NCBI RefSeq assembly: GCF_002210105.1
Contig: NZ_AQQU01000010.1
Coordinates: forward strand, 62,001 to 126,000
Origin: Oceanicola sp. 22II-s10i
GTDB taxonomy: Bacteria; Pseudomonadota; Alphaproteobacteria; Rhodobacterales; Rhodobacteraceae
Reading direction: 5' to 3'
DNA: 64,000 nucleotides
The notes under the pieces are model-generated. The model was not told where the DNA came from, made no database searches, and saw only the letters and a list, made by a program, of their open reading frames with translations. The first letter of the stretch is position 1. Each line of letters opens with the position of its first letter. Below are positions 43,400 to 51,238 of the stretch, one piece after another. The translations under genes were made by a program, and so were the position numbers.

Positions 43400-44753
43400 G
43401 CATACCGCTTTTTCGGAACTTGCAAGCGCCACCCGCAACCTTGAACGCACCCATGTGACGGGTCAGGTGCGGGCCGCGCTCGGTCTGGTGTTGACCGTCG
43501 CGGGGCTGGAACGCGCCGTCGGGATCGGGTCGCGCTGCGTGGTGCAGGGGCGCAAGGGCCCCGTGCTGGCCGAAGTGGTGGGGATCGACGAAGCCGGGAC
43601 GCGCCTGCTGCCCTACGGTTCGTGGGAGGGGATCATGACCGGCGATGCCGTGGTCGTGACCCAGGCAGGCGACGAAATCAGACCCGATGACGCCTGGATC
43701 GGGCGGGTGATGGATGCGCTTGGCCGTCCGCTCGATGGCCTCGGTAAGCTGCCCGAGGGGCCGACCCCGCACAGCCTGCGCGCCGCGCCCCCGCCCGCGT
43801 TCCAGCGGCGCCGGGTCGGCGAACGGCTGGACACCGGGGTCAAGGTGATGGACGTGTTCACCCCGATCTGCCAGGGCCAGCGGATGGGGGTCTTTGCCGG
43901 ATCAGGCGTCGGGAAATCGACGCTGATGTCCATGCTCGCCCGGAACGCGCAGGCGGACGTGATCGTCGTCGGCCTCGTCGGTGAACGCGGACGCGAGGTG
44001 CAGGACTTCCTGCAGGACGATCTGGGCGAGGACGGGCTGGCGCGCTCCGTTGTCATCGTCTCGACCGGGGACGAACCGCCGCTGATGCGCCGGCAGGCCG
44101 CCTGGACCGCGACCGCCGTGGCAGAGTATTTCCGCGATCAGGGCAAGCAGGTGCTGCTGCTGATCGACAGCGTGACCCGTTTCGCCATGGCGCAGCGCGA
44201 GATCGGGCTGGCCGGGGGCGAGCCGCCGACCGCCAAGGGCTATCCGCCGACGATCTTTGCCGAGCTGCCGCGGATGATGGAACGCGCCGGGCCGGGGACG
44301 GCCGAGAACGGCGACATCACCGCGCTCTACACGGTGCTGGTCGATGGCGATGACATGGACGACCCGATCGCCGACGCAGTGCGCGGGATCATGGACGGGC
44401 ACATCGTGCTGGACCGGCGGATTGCCGAAACCGGACGCTTCCCGGCGGTGAACCTGCTGCGCTCGGTGTCTCGGATGCTGCCGGACTGCCATTCCCCGGC
44501 GGAGTATTCGGTCTACCGCGCCGCCCGCCGCGCAATCGCCCGCTACACCGATATGGAAGAACTGATCCGCATTGGTGCCTATCGCGAAGGGACGGATGCC
44601 GAGGTGGACAGCGCGATCCGGTTCAACGGCCCCGCCGATACCTTCCTGACGCAGGGCAAGCGCGAGGCCTCGCCTTCGGGGGAAAGTTTCCTCGGGATTC
44701 ACCAGTGCCTGACGGGTGCGGGGATCAAGGTCGATATTCCGCCAGCCGAGTGA
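43398..44753 (+). CDS. fliI: Flagellum-specific export ATPase FliI
   Basis: 451 residues. Walker A GSGVGKST lies at 168-175, followed by VIVVGLVGERGREVQDFLQDDLG, Walker B LLLIDSVTRFAMAQREIGLAGGEPP and the C-terminal helical domain. It powers unloading of substrates at the export gate. It diverges from flgB and runs toward repC. Its usual partner fliJ is not downstream; a fliJ-like gene lies beyond repABC. Confidence 0.95.
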   Translation: MHTAFSELASATRNLERTHVTGQVRAALGLVLTVAGLERAVGIGSRCVVQGRKGPVLAEVVGIDEAGTRLLPYGSWEGIMTGDAVVVTQAGDEIRPDDAWIGRVMDALGRPLDGLGKLPEGPTPHSLRAAPPPAFQRRRVGERLDTGVKVMDVFTPICQGQRMGVFAGSGVGKSTLMSMLARNAQADVIVVGLVGERGREVQDFLQDDLGEDGLARSVVIVSTGDEPPLMRRQAAWTATAVAEYFRDQGKQVLLLIDSVTRFAMAQREIGLAGGEPPTAKGYPPTIFAELPRMMERAGPGTAENGDITALYTVLVDGDDMDDPIADAVRGIMDGHIVLDRRIAETGRFPAVNLLRSVSRMLPDCHSPAEYSVYRAARRAIARYTDMEELIRIGAYREGTDAEVDSAIRFNGPADTFLTQGKREASPSGESFLGIHQCLTGAGIKVDIPPAE

Positions 44754-44765
44754 CCGGTGGGGCGA

Positions 44766-44781
44766 GTTGACAGCTGTCAAC
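44766..44781. repeat. parS-like centromere palindrome 1
   Basis: GTTGACAGCTGTCAAC, a perfect 16-bp palindrome (18 bp with the flanking A and T). It fits the GTTNNNNGCNNNNAAC form known for RepABC partition sites bound by RepB. It lies 13 bp after fliI. Identical copies are at 44837 and 46019. Confidence 0.85.
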
Positions 44782-44836
44782 TTTGCCCCGCCTGGGCTCC
44801 CTGCCCCGCGCTTTCCACCGGCCCCGGCCACCCCGA

Positions 44837-44852
44837 GTTGACAGCTGTCAAC
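44837..44852. repeat. parS-like centromere palindrome 2
   Basis: A second exact copy of GTTGACAGCTGTCAAC, two bases beyond the repC stop codon and 71 bp (centre to centre) from copy 1. The shared flanks (GAGTTG...CAACTTT) suggest duplication of the site. Confidence 0.85.
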
Positions 44853-44854
44853 TT

Positions 44855-45970
44855 TCACGCCGACCGCGCCTGCATGGATCGCACCAGCGTTTCCGGTGAA
44901 AACCCGCCCTCGCCCGCCTTCCGCGCCAGCGTCCTCAGGTAAGCCCCCGGCGACCGTATCGCCCCAATTCTCTGCACGATGGCCGCGACAGTGACAGAGG
45001 CGCCGACGGGCCCCATGAGCCGACACGCCTCCCGCCAAGTTGCAACATCCACGCCGGACATGGGCGCAAGCCCCGCCATCAACCGCGTGAAGTCCTCCCA
45101 GCTTCTGACCGGCCTTACCGCGTAGGGCAGGACATCGGGGCAGGCGTTCAGCACGCCTCGCAGGTCGATATCCAGCGGCCTTTCAGATTCAATAAGGGTT
45201 TTGTCTGAGTCCTGTTTGTGCCGCTCATTTTCGCTGTCACAGGCGCTCAGTTCGATCGTCTCGACAGGCTTGTCCACCTCGGGCCGGACCTCGTCCGTGA
45301 CACGCTCCACAAGCGCCCTCAGCCGGTCGCGCAGCCCGATCAGGTCAACCTCGTCCAGCCTGCGCCGCAGGTCGCGACGGATCAGCCGGCTGGCATCGAA
45401 CAGTGCGTCGCTACCGGCGAACTCGGCCAGCTTCTCGGCATCGCGCAGCAGCAGGATGACCTCCTCGCGCAGCAGGACACAGCGGGCGGCCACGGCCTCC
45501 ACCTGCCGCGCCTCACGCGCGATCTCGGCCGAGCGCACCAGCAGCGGCCTCAGGTCGAAGCCGAAGGCACGCACGACCTCGCCACCCGATCCGGTGCGGG
45601 CATAGCGCTTGCCGTTCGGGCTGTCGTGGCGGGCGATCATCCCGGCCTCCACCAATGCGGCGAGGTGGCGGCGGAGCGTGCTGTCCGGCATCCCGTGGGC
45701 CCGTTCCGACAGCCGCGCGTTCGAGGCGAAGACGATCAGCGAAGCGCCGTCGGTCAGTTCACGCTCGCGGTGAAAGCTCAGCAGGACCTGCAGGACCGAG
45801 AGCGTCCGGTGGCCGAGGCCAAAGGCGCTGGCGGCGGTGGTGAGATCGTCGAGAACCTGCCATTTGTCCACGCCGGGGCAGGGGGCGGGGCGTGCGGCAA
45901 GGGCGGTCAGTTTCACCTGACCAGCCGTCACCGGCCGCCGCCCGAAGGGCGTCGTTGTCACTGTCGTCAT
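44855..45970 (-). CDS. repC: Plasmid replication initiator RepC
   Basis: 371 residues from the ATG at 45970. The N-terminal winged-helix region has FGLGHRTLSVLQVLLSFHRERELTDGASLIVFASNARLSERAHGMPDSTLRRHLAALVEAGMIARHDSPNGKRYARTG, the RepC signature. A charged middle and a C-terminal DNA-binding part follow. RepC starts replication; in this family the origin lies within repC. A longer frame from 46033 would read through a parS copy and lacks a ribosome site, so it is rejected. Confidence 0.93.
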   Translation of the reverse strand: MTTVTTTPFGRRPVTAGQVKLTALAARPAPCPGVDKWQVLDDLTTAASAFGLGHRTLSVLQVLLSFHRERELTDGASLIVFASNARLSERAHGMPDSTLRRHLAALVEAGMIARHDSPNGKRYARTGSGGEVVRAFGFDLRPLLVRSAEIAREARQVEAVAARCVLLREEVILLLRDAEKLAEFAGSDALFDASRLIRRDLRRRLDEVDLIGLRDRLRALVERVTDEVRPEVDKPVETIELSACDSENERHKQDSDKTLIESERPLDIDLRGVLNACPDVLPYAVRPVRSWEDFTRLMAGLAPMSGVDVATWREACRLMGPVGASVTVAAIVQRIGAIRSPGAYLRTLARKAGEGGFSPETLVRSMQARSA

Positions 45971-46018
45971 CGTGATGATACCGGGCAAAACTTTTCGGCC
46001 CGCCGGACGGTGACCGGC

Positions 46019-46034
46019 GTTGACAGCTGTCAAC
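46019..46034. repeat. parS-like palindrome 3, overlapping the ctRNA -35 box
   Basis: The third exact GTTGACAGCTGTCAAC, in the 192 bp repB-repC gap. Its TTGACA (46020-46025) is a consensus -35 for a plus-strand promoter, so RepB bound here could block the counter-transcribed RNA. Confidence 0.8.
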
Positions 46035-46049
46035 TTGAGCGGCTAGATT
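46020..46049 (+). promoter_or_regulatory. Promoter of the repABC counter-transcribed RNA
   Basis: TTGACA (46020-46025) and TAGATT (46044-46049) are separated by 18 bp. It reads opposite to repABC and points into the repB-repC gap toward repB. Expected start of transcription is near 46056. Confidence 0.65.
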
Positions 46050-46055
46050 CGAAGT

Positions 46056-46104
46056 GCGAAAACGAACAGGCCTCTCGGGATGTCATGTCCTGGGGGGCTT
46101 TTTC
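46056..46104 (+). ncRNA. Counter-transcribed RNA (ctRNA) of the repABC operon
   Basis: Predicted RNA of about 50 bases, antisense to the repABC transcript between repB and repC. It ends in a strong terminator: GCCTCTCGGGA (46070-46080) pairs with TCCTGGGGGGC (46088-46098) over a 7-base loop, then TTTTT. Such ctRNAs limit repC expression and set copy number and incompatibility. The prediction rests on promoter, hairpin and position. Confidence 0.7.
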
Positions 46105-46162
46105 TTGTGCTCTGCCTCTGTCGGTCCTCCTGTCTGCTGCTGCTCCCTCGGCCCCACCGGGC

Positions 46163-47104
46163 CTATTCGCCGCGCGCCTTTTTCCAGTCGCGGTGAATCT
46201 CTGCGATGTTCTCGATCAGCCAGTCCTCGAACCCGCCGCTTTCGTCGGCGTCGAAGGTCAGCGTCGTCCTTTTCCCGGCCTTCTTCGCCCGCGCCACGAC
46301 GGTGTCGCCCGCCTTCAGCTCCCTCGGCTGCTTTTTCGGGGCAGGGGGGGCGGCGGGTTTCGCGGTGATGATGGCAAAGGCCTGTTCGAACCGGGCGTCC
46401 GAGGTGTCGGCGTCCAGACCGCGCGCGATCTCGGGCACGAGGTCGGTGAACTGCGGCATATGCTCGGCCAGTTTCATCCAGCGGTCACGTCCGGCGGAGG
46501 GCGCGGGCCCGATGGCGCGCATCAGCTTGACCGGGACGGCCTCGGCCACCGCCAGCATCCGGGAAATGAGCGTCTTGTCGATGTTCAGCGCGTCGCAGAC
46601 GACCTTGCGCTCGAAACTCGCCTCGACCATCTGGCGGGCGAAGTTGGCCTTTTCGATAAAGGTCAGATCGCGGCGCTGGCTGTTTTCCTGCCCCTGCGCG
46701 ACGATCAGGTCGCGGTCGTTGATGTCGCGGATCATCGCCTTGACCGGCTGCTTCAGCGCCTTGAGCGCGGCGACACGGCGGCGGCCATAGACGACCTGGT
46801 AGCGGCCTTCGGTGTTCGGATCGAAGCGCAGCAGCACAGGCACCTGCTGGCCATAGGTCGCCAGCGAGTCCTTCAGCCGCTCGAAGTCCTCGGGATCCTC
46901 GCCCAGCCGGTCCTTGAAGCCGGCATCGTCGATCATGTCGGCATGCACCTCGACCATCGCGCGGCTTTTCAGCTGGGCGATGGACTGGCTGACGGCGCCG
47001 ATCGCGCCCTTGGTGTAGGTCGGGCGCGGGGCAGGGGCCTCGGCCTCCTTGCGGGGCGCGTCCTGCCCCTCCATCAGACCGGAAAGCAGGTTCTTGCGTG
47101 CCAT
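46163..47104 (-). CDS. repB: Plasmid partitioning protein RepB (ParB family)
   Basis: 313 residues. The ParB N-terminal nuclease-like domain (LATYGQQVPVLLRFDPNTEGRYQVVYGRRRVAALKAL, with the GxRR motif) and the HTH part (TFIEKANFARQMVEASFERKVVCDALNIDKTLISRMLAVAEAVP) are clear. It binds the parS-like palindromes and partners RepA. The ATG at 47104 follows the repA stop by one base. Confidence 0.94.
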   Translation of the reverse strand: MARKNLLSGLMEGQDAPRKEAEAPAPRPTYTKGAIGAVSQSIAQLKSRAMVEVHADMIDDAGFKDRLGEDPEDFERLKDSLATYGQQVPVLLRFDPNTEGRYQVVYGRRRVAALKALKQPVKAMIRDINDRDLIVAQGQENSQRRDLTFIEKANFARQMVEASFERKVVCDALNIDKTLISRMLAVAEAVPVKLMRAIGPAPSAGRDRWMKLAEHMPQFTDLVPEIARGLDADTSDARFEQAFAIITAKPAAPPAPKKQPRELKAGDTVVARAKKAGKRTTLTFDADESGGFEDWLIENIAEIHRDWKKARGE

Positions 47105-47105
47105 G

Positions 47106-48278
47106 TCAGCGTCCCCACGCCTGCTGCACAAGGTCCAGTATCTCGCCGTTCACTGCGTTCAGGCTTTCCATCGCCCGTTCATAGGTCGTGCGGGTGAACT
47201 GGCTCTTTTCCACCTCGTACAGAGTCTGTTTCGTGATTCCGGCGTCGGAAATCGCCGTCGATTTCAGGACCGGATGGTTCAGGACATATTCCCCGAACAT
47301 GGAGCGCATGAAGCTCACCATCTGGTTCTGTGGCCCGTCGCCGGGCTCGTATCTCGTCACCACGTAGCGCATCCAGTCATACCCCATGTCGCCGCCAGCC
47401 TCGGCCACGACGCCGAGGAGGTTCGAGGTCATCAGCAGGAACTGGCACATGGACATCACGTCCAGCATCTGCGGATGGACCGTCACCAGAACGGCGGTGG
47501 CCGCCGAAAGCGCCGACATGGTCAGGAAGCCCAGTTGCGGGGGACAATCCATGACCACGAGGTCGTAATCGCCTTCGACTTCGGCCAGCTTGTCCCCAAC
47601 CCTGGTAAAGAAGAGGTTGCCGGACCGTTCGGCCAGCGCGCGGGGGGTTTCGTGTTCGAACTCCATCAGGTCGAGGTTGCCGGGCACGATATCGAGACCG
47701 TGGAAATAGGTCTTCTGCACGATGTCCTTGAGCGCGACCGGATCGTCGTAGCGGATCGCGTCGTAGAGCGTGCCGCCATCCAGCAGGTCGAATTCCGGCT
47801 GGAACCCGTGCAGCGCCGAGAGGCTGGCCTGCGGGTCGAGGTCAATGGCCAGCACGCGATAGCCGTCCAGCGCGGCCTTCTGCGCGAGGTGCGCAGCGGT
47901 CGTGGTCTTGCCGCTGCCGCCCTTGAAGTTGATGACCGTGATCACCTGCAGATGGTCGCCCTTGCGGCGGCCGGGCAGGTAGGTTCCCGGCGTTTTAGTG
48001 CCTTTTTCCAGCAACTGGCGCAGCGCGGCGATATCGGCGAATTCGTAGTAGCGGCGACCGTTCTTGGTCTCGACCTCGGGGCCCTTGCCCTCGAGGTGCA
48101 GCTTGCGCAGATAGGCGTCCTTGACGCCCAGCAGGTTCGCGACCTCGCCACTGGTGAATTTGCGCAGTTCCTTCCGCGCGTTCGGGGGGAACAGCTGTTC
48201 CCGGTGCGCCTGCAGTCGTTCCGACAGACGGGATGCATGATCGCCGACCAGAAGGTCGATGCGTGCGTTTCGGCCCAT
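47106..48278 (-). CDS. repA: Plasmid partitioning protein RepA (ParA family)
   Basis: 390 residues. The N-terminal HTH (TSGEVANLLGVKDAYLRKLHLEGKGPEVETKNGRRYYEFADI) is that of type Ib ParA proteins that autoregulate. The deviant Walker A KGGSGKTT lies at 119-126, followed by IDLDPQASLSALHG and YDLVVMDCPPQLGFLTMSAL. It is the first gene of repABC, and an inverted repeat upstream is its likely operator. Confidence 0.95.
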   Translation of the reverse strand: MGRNARIDLLVGDHASRLSERLQAHREQLFPPNARKELRKFTSGEVANLLGVKDAYLRKLHLEGKGPEVETKNGRRYYEFADIAALRQLLEKGTKTPGTYLPGRRKGDHLQVITVINFKGGSGKTTTAAHLAQKAALDGYRVLAIDLDPQASLSALHGFQPEFDLLDGGTLYDAIRYDDPVALKDIVQKTYFHGLDIVPGNLDLMEFEHETPRALAERSGNLFFTRVGDKLAEVEGDYDLVVMDCPPQLGFLTMSALSAATAVLVTVHPQMLDVMSMCQFLLMTSNLLGVVAEAGGDMGYDWMRYVVTRYEPGDGPQNQMVSFMRSMFGEYVLNHPVLKSTAISDAGITKQTLYEVEKSQFTRTTYERAMESLNAVNGEILDLVQQAWGR

Positions 48279-48298
48279 GGCCTTCTGCCCTCTTGCCC

Positions 48299-48317
48299 AA
48301 AGCGTTTGTTACGCTTT
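48299..48317. promoter_or_regulatory. Inverted repeat AAAGCGT-TTGTT-ACGCTTT upstream of repA
   Basis: Perfect 7-bp arms around five bases, 20 bp before the repA ATG and inside the AT-rich promoter stretch (48301-48350). It is the likely RepA (with RepB) autorepression site. The remainder of the 157 bp gap to the fliJ-like gene shows no gene. Confidence 0.6.
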
Positions 48318-48435
48318 ATGTCGTTTTATTGGCTTTTCTCCGTAATTGAATGCCGCGCTTTGCAGATTCGGGCAAGGGGAATCTGCCACATCTGGTAGGG
48401 CGCGTTGCAATCAGACACTAATGCGCCGCGATCGA

Positions 48436-48864
48436 CTAGCCCTTCCACCGCTGGCGCGCGACCTCGTCCATTTCGGCGGCCTCACGCTTCTTCTCGGCAT
48501 GGCGCAGCTCGGCCATGCGGCTAAGGCGCAGAATTTCATAGGTTTTCTGTTCCGCAAGCGCCGAACGCAGCGCATCCTCGGCCTTGTTCAGGCCGGGGCG
48601 CAGGGTCGCCATCTCGGAGGAAATGCGTTCGATCTCGGCCCGGATCGAGCGGATGAAGCGGCCCAGGTAGATGGCGCCTTCGACGCCTTCGACATGTGAC
48701 TCACCCGAAATCCGCTGTATCAGGGTCTCTTTCTCGGCCTCGAGCTGGGTCATCTTGCCGCGAATCTGACCGGCGGCGCGGGCCTTTTCCTCGGTCTCCA
48801 GCCGCTTGACGCGTTCCATGATGTCCAGCGCCCGGATCCGCCTCCGGTCGGCGTCAGTGGCCAT
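48436..48864 (-). CDS. FliJ-like flagellar coiled-coil protein
   Basis: 142 residues, almost entirely charged alpha-helix with heptad pattern (RVKRLETEEKARAAGQIRGKMTQLEAEKETLIQRI; EQKTYEILRLSRMAELRHAEKKREAAEMDEVARQRW). Length and layout fit FliJ, the stalk-like partner of FliI. It overlaps the preceding small gene by 11 bp and ends toward repA. The assignment depends on coiled-coil form and flagellar context rather than a strict motif. Confidence 0.65.
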   Translation of the reverse strand: MATDADRRRIRALDIMERVKRLETEEKARAAGQIRGKMTQLEAEKETLIQRISGESHVEGVEGAIYLGRFIRSIRAEIERISSEMATLRPGLNKAEDALRSALAEQKTYEILRLSRMAELRHAEKKREAAEMDEVARQRWKG

Positions 48865-49123
48865 TGCCCTTGTCCGCCTTCGCCGCCGCGTCGGGATCGA
48901 CCGGCAGCTTGTTCTCGCCCTTCAGCTTGGCGCGGACCCGTGCCAGCACGTCGAGAGGGTAGCCGTAGCCCGTGGCCGGCATGACGTGGAACCGGCCCGC
49001 CACGGCGGCCGAGGTGACCTCCTTGCCGTCGTCTGCGGGTTCGGGGGCCGAGGGCGTCGCCGCGACGGCGGCCGCGGCCAGAACCGGCGCGGCCAGCAGG
49101 GTGAGGGCGGCGCGCGTCCTCAT
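48854..49123 (-). CDS. Small exported protein of the motA operon, function unknown
   Basis: 89 residues. A signal peptide (RTRAALTLLAAPVLAAAAVAATPSA) precedes about 60 residues containing GRFHVMPATGYGYPLDVLARVRAKLKG and a lysine/alanine-rich tail. No family recognised. It overlaps motA by 4 bp and the fliJ-like gene by 11 bp, so it is translated with them and is likely a periplasmic motility factor (inference). Confidence 0.65.
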   Translation of the reverse strand: MRTRAALTLLAAPVLAAAAVAATPSAPEPADDGKEVTSAAVAGRFHVMPATGYGYPLDVLARVRAKLKGENKLPVDPDAAAKADKGNGH

Positions 49124-49986
49124 GCGGCCGGCAGCTCTTTCTGCGCGGCCTCCACCGTGTAGAAGTCGGGCTGCATCCGGGTCGGGATATTGCCGCGGCC
49201 GATTTCCACGCAGATCGAGGGCGGGAAATCCGACACCATCGCGACAAAAATATCACGGATGATGTTGTAGAAGGCGGCGTCTTCCTCCTCGATCTGGGTC
49301 AGCCGGCCCGAGATCGGGGCGACCATACAATAGGCGATGAACACCCCGAGGAAGGTGCCGACCAGTGCGCCGCCGATCATCTTGCCGAGGATCTCGGGCG
49401 GCTGATCGACCGAAGACATGGTCTTGATCACGCCCAGAACGGCCGCGACGATCCCGATCGCGGGGAGGCCGTCGGCCATCACCTGGATCGCATGGGCCGC
49501 TTCGAGCGATTCATGGTGGTGCTTCTTGATCTTGCGGTTCAGGACATCTTCGGTCGCGTATTTGTCGTCGAACTGCATCGACAGCATGCGGAAACTGTCG
49601 CGGATCAGGTCCTGCGCGAAATGGTCATGGGCAATGCGCGGATAACGCTGGAAAATCTCGGATTCCTTGGGGCTTTCGATGTGGCTGTCCAGCGCCAGGA
49701 TGCCCTTGGCCTTGTAGATGCGCGTGAGCTCGTACATCAGGTTCAGCAGGTCGGTGTAATCCTTGGCCTTCCACTTGGGCCCCTTCATCACCTTGATGAC
49801 GCCCTTGGCCGCGCCCTTGATGACGGACATGGAGTTGGCGATCACGAAGGCGCCGATGGCGGCCCCGCCGATCATCATGCCTTCGAACGGAAGCGCGTGG
49901 ATCACGATATCCATCTTGCCGCCCGAGAGCATGAAGCCCCCGAAGACCAGCCCGAAAACGAGTGCGAGTCCCAGTAACATCGTCAT
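49120..49986 (-). CDS. motA: Flagellar motor stator protein MotA
   Basis: 288 residues from the ATG at 49986 (49980 also possible). Four membrane helices are seen (LLGLALVFGLVFGGFMLSGG; MMIGGAAIGAFVIANS; GLPAIGIVAAVLGVIKTM; MIGGALVGTFLGVFIAYCMVAP). The cytoplasmic loop has charged residues that contact FliG (ALDSHIESPKESEIFQRYPRI). It makes the ion channel with MotB, which is encoded 5 kb away on the other strand. A longer upstream frame runs into the divergent promoter and is rejected. Confidence 0.93.
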   Translation of the reverse strand: MTMLLGLALVFGLVFGGFMLSGGKMDIVIHALPFEGMMIGGAAIGAFVIANSMSVIKGAAKGVIKVMKGPKWKAKDYTDLLNLMYELTRIYKAKGILALDSHIESPKESEIFQRYPRIAHDHFAQDLIRDSFRMLSMQFDDKYATEDVLNRKIKKHHHESLEAAHAIQVMADGLPAIGIVAAVLGVIKTMSSVDQPPEILGKMIGGALVGTFLGVFIAYCMVAPISGRLTQIEEEDAAFYNIIRDIFVAMVSDFPPSICVEIGRGNIPTRMQPDFYTVEAAQKELPAA

Positions 49987-50116
49987 GTCGGTTATCTCTG
50001 CCTGATATGCCCTGCCGGTTGATCCGACTTTGAGTGTGAGCATAGTTAAATTTGACTTCACTTCAAGTATAAACAAGAATAGGATGACCTAGGGGCCAAT
50101 CTATTCGGCAGAAATC

Positions 50117-51238
50117 ATGAACAAAGCAGAAAAGCTTGCATACTTCTTCGAGTCTCGCGACCTGTCCAGCGTGTTCCGCGACTGGCCGGCCGAGATCGGG
50201 CTTGTCCTTTGCATGGATGATGACGGCGGTTGCGAAATGCTCCTTCATCACGTGGCCGAGGGGCGAACGGTCATCCGCAAGGTGGCGTCGGTCCTGAACC
50301 GGCCGCTCGGGCAGTTCGCCGTGGTGCCGCCGGTCGAGGGTCATCCGACCCGGCGCGTGCTGTTCTCGGACGAGCAGAAGCTGCTGGCGCTGGTCGCCGC
50401 CGAAACCGACCTGCCGGAGATGGCGCAGGACTACCTGCTGAACTTCCGCTATGAAAACGAACGCCGCCGCCAGCGGGGCGAGCCGGGCGGGACCGCCCGC
50501 ACCGCGCCGTCGTCGCGCCGGTCCTCGGCCAGCACCCCCCGGTCGCGCTATCGCTACGATCCGGTCAAGGACATCAAGCCGCGCCTGCACCTGAGCGAGA
50601 TTTCTCCCAAGGAACATCCCGCCGCCGCCGGTGACATCTATTACCGCGCGGGCGATCTGAAGGGCGACGAATGCCGGTTCGGCGAGGCGATCATCAGCAT
50701 CGGGTCGCGTGGCGTCCGGCTGACGATCTCGCCCGATTACGTGATGGACGACACGCCCGCGATCCGCGTGATGGATGTCGCCTTCCGTGACGATTTCAGC
50801 CGTTTCCGCCTGCCGCCCGAGGTGGGCCGGATCTGGATGGCGGGCGATCCGCTGATCATTGACATGCCGGTCGAGGCGTTCCCGAGCGGACTGCAGCAGC
50901 GGTTCGCGCTGGCCTCGCGCATGGCCGATATCACCGTCACCCGGCACGGCATGTTCGTGACGCCCGGCGCGCAGGTGCCGCGCCGTCCCGCGCCGCAGTT
51001 CCAGCCGATCCCGCAGATGCAGCGGCAGCCCGAGCCGGAGCCCGAAGTCCAGATCCTCGATCCGATGCCCGCGCCCGCGATGCGCCAGATCCCGCAGCGT
51101 CGCGCCATGCTGACGCCGTTCCGGCTGGCGCTGGTCGCGCTGACCGGCGTGGGCCTGATGACCGGGTCGGTCATGCGCGCGGTCGAACTGCCGGAGATGC
51201 CGTCGGCCTATGTCCAGGTGTTGCGGGCGGTCGAGTGA
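50117..51238 (+). CDS. Unknown protein with C-terminal membrane anchor, flagellar locus
   Basis: 373 residues, no family recognised. Residues 1-110 look like a compact domain (KLAYFFESRDLSSVFRDWPAEIGLVLCMDDDGG). A basic, proline/serine-rich linker follows (110-150), then a beta-rich domain (GDIYYRAGDLKGDECRFGEAIISIGSRGVRLTISPDYVMDD), a proline-rich linker (290-335) and a membrane helix near 340-360 (PFRLALVALTGVGLMTGSVM). It diverges from motA, and its stop overlaps the next gene's GTG. It may tie glycosylation or motor assembly to the membrane. Confidence 0.7.
   Translation: MNKAEKLAYFFESRDLSSVFRDWPAEIGLVLCMDDDGGCEMLLHHVAEGRTVIRKVASVLNRPLGQFAVVPPVEGHPTRRVLFSDEQKLLALVAAETDLPEMAQDYLLNFRYENERRRQRGEPGGTARTAPSSRRSSASTPRSRYRYDPVKDIKPRLHLSEISPKEHPAAAGDIYYRAGDLKGDECRFGEAIISIGSRGVRLTISPDYVMDDTPAIRVMDVAFRDDFSRFRLPPEVGRIWMAGDPLIIDMPVEAFPSGLQQRFALASRMADITVTRHGMFVTPGAQVPRRPAPQFQPIPQMQRQPEPEPEVQILDPMPAPAMRQIPQRRAMLTPFRLALVALTGVGLMTGSVMRAVELPEMPSAYVQVLRAVE

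Noticed and set aside
45971-46033. N-terminal extension of RepC from 46033
   Set aside because: It would translate a parS palindrome and has no ribosome site; the ATG at 45970 gives the normal RepC start.
44766-46034. The three identical palindromes as a CRISPR array
   Set aside because: They are perfect 16-bp dyads at irregular distances, two of them outside and one inside the rep operon gaps, with no cas genes; parS is the better reading.
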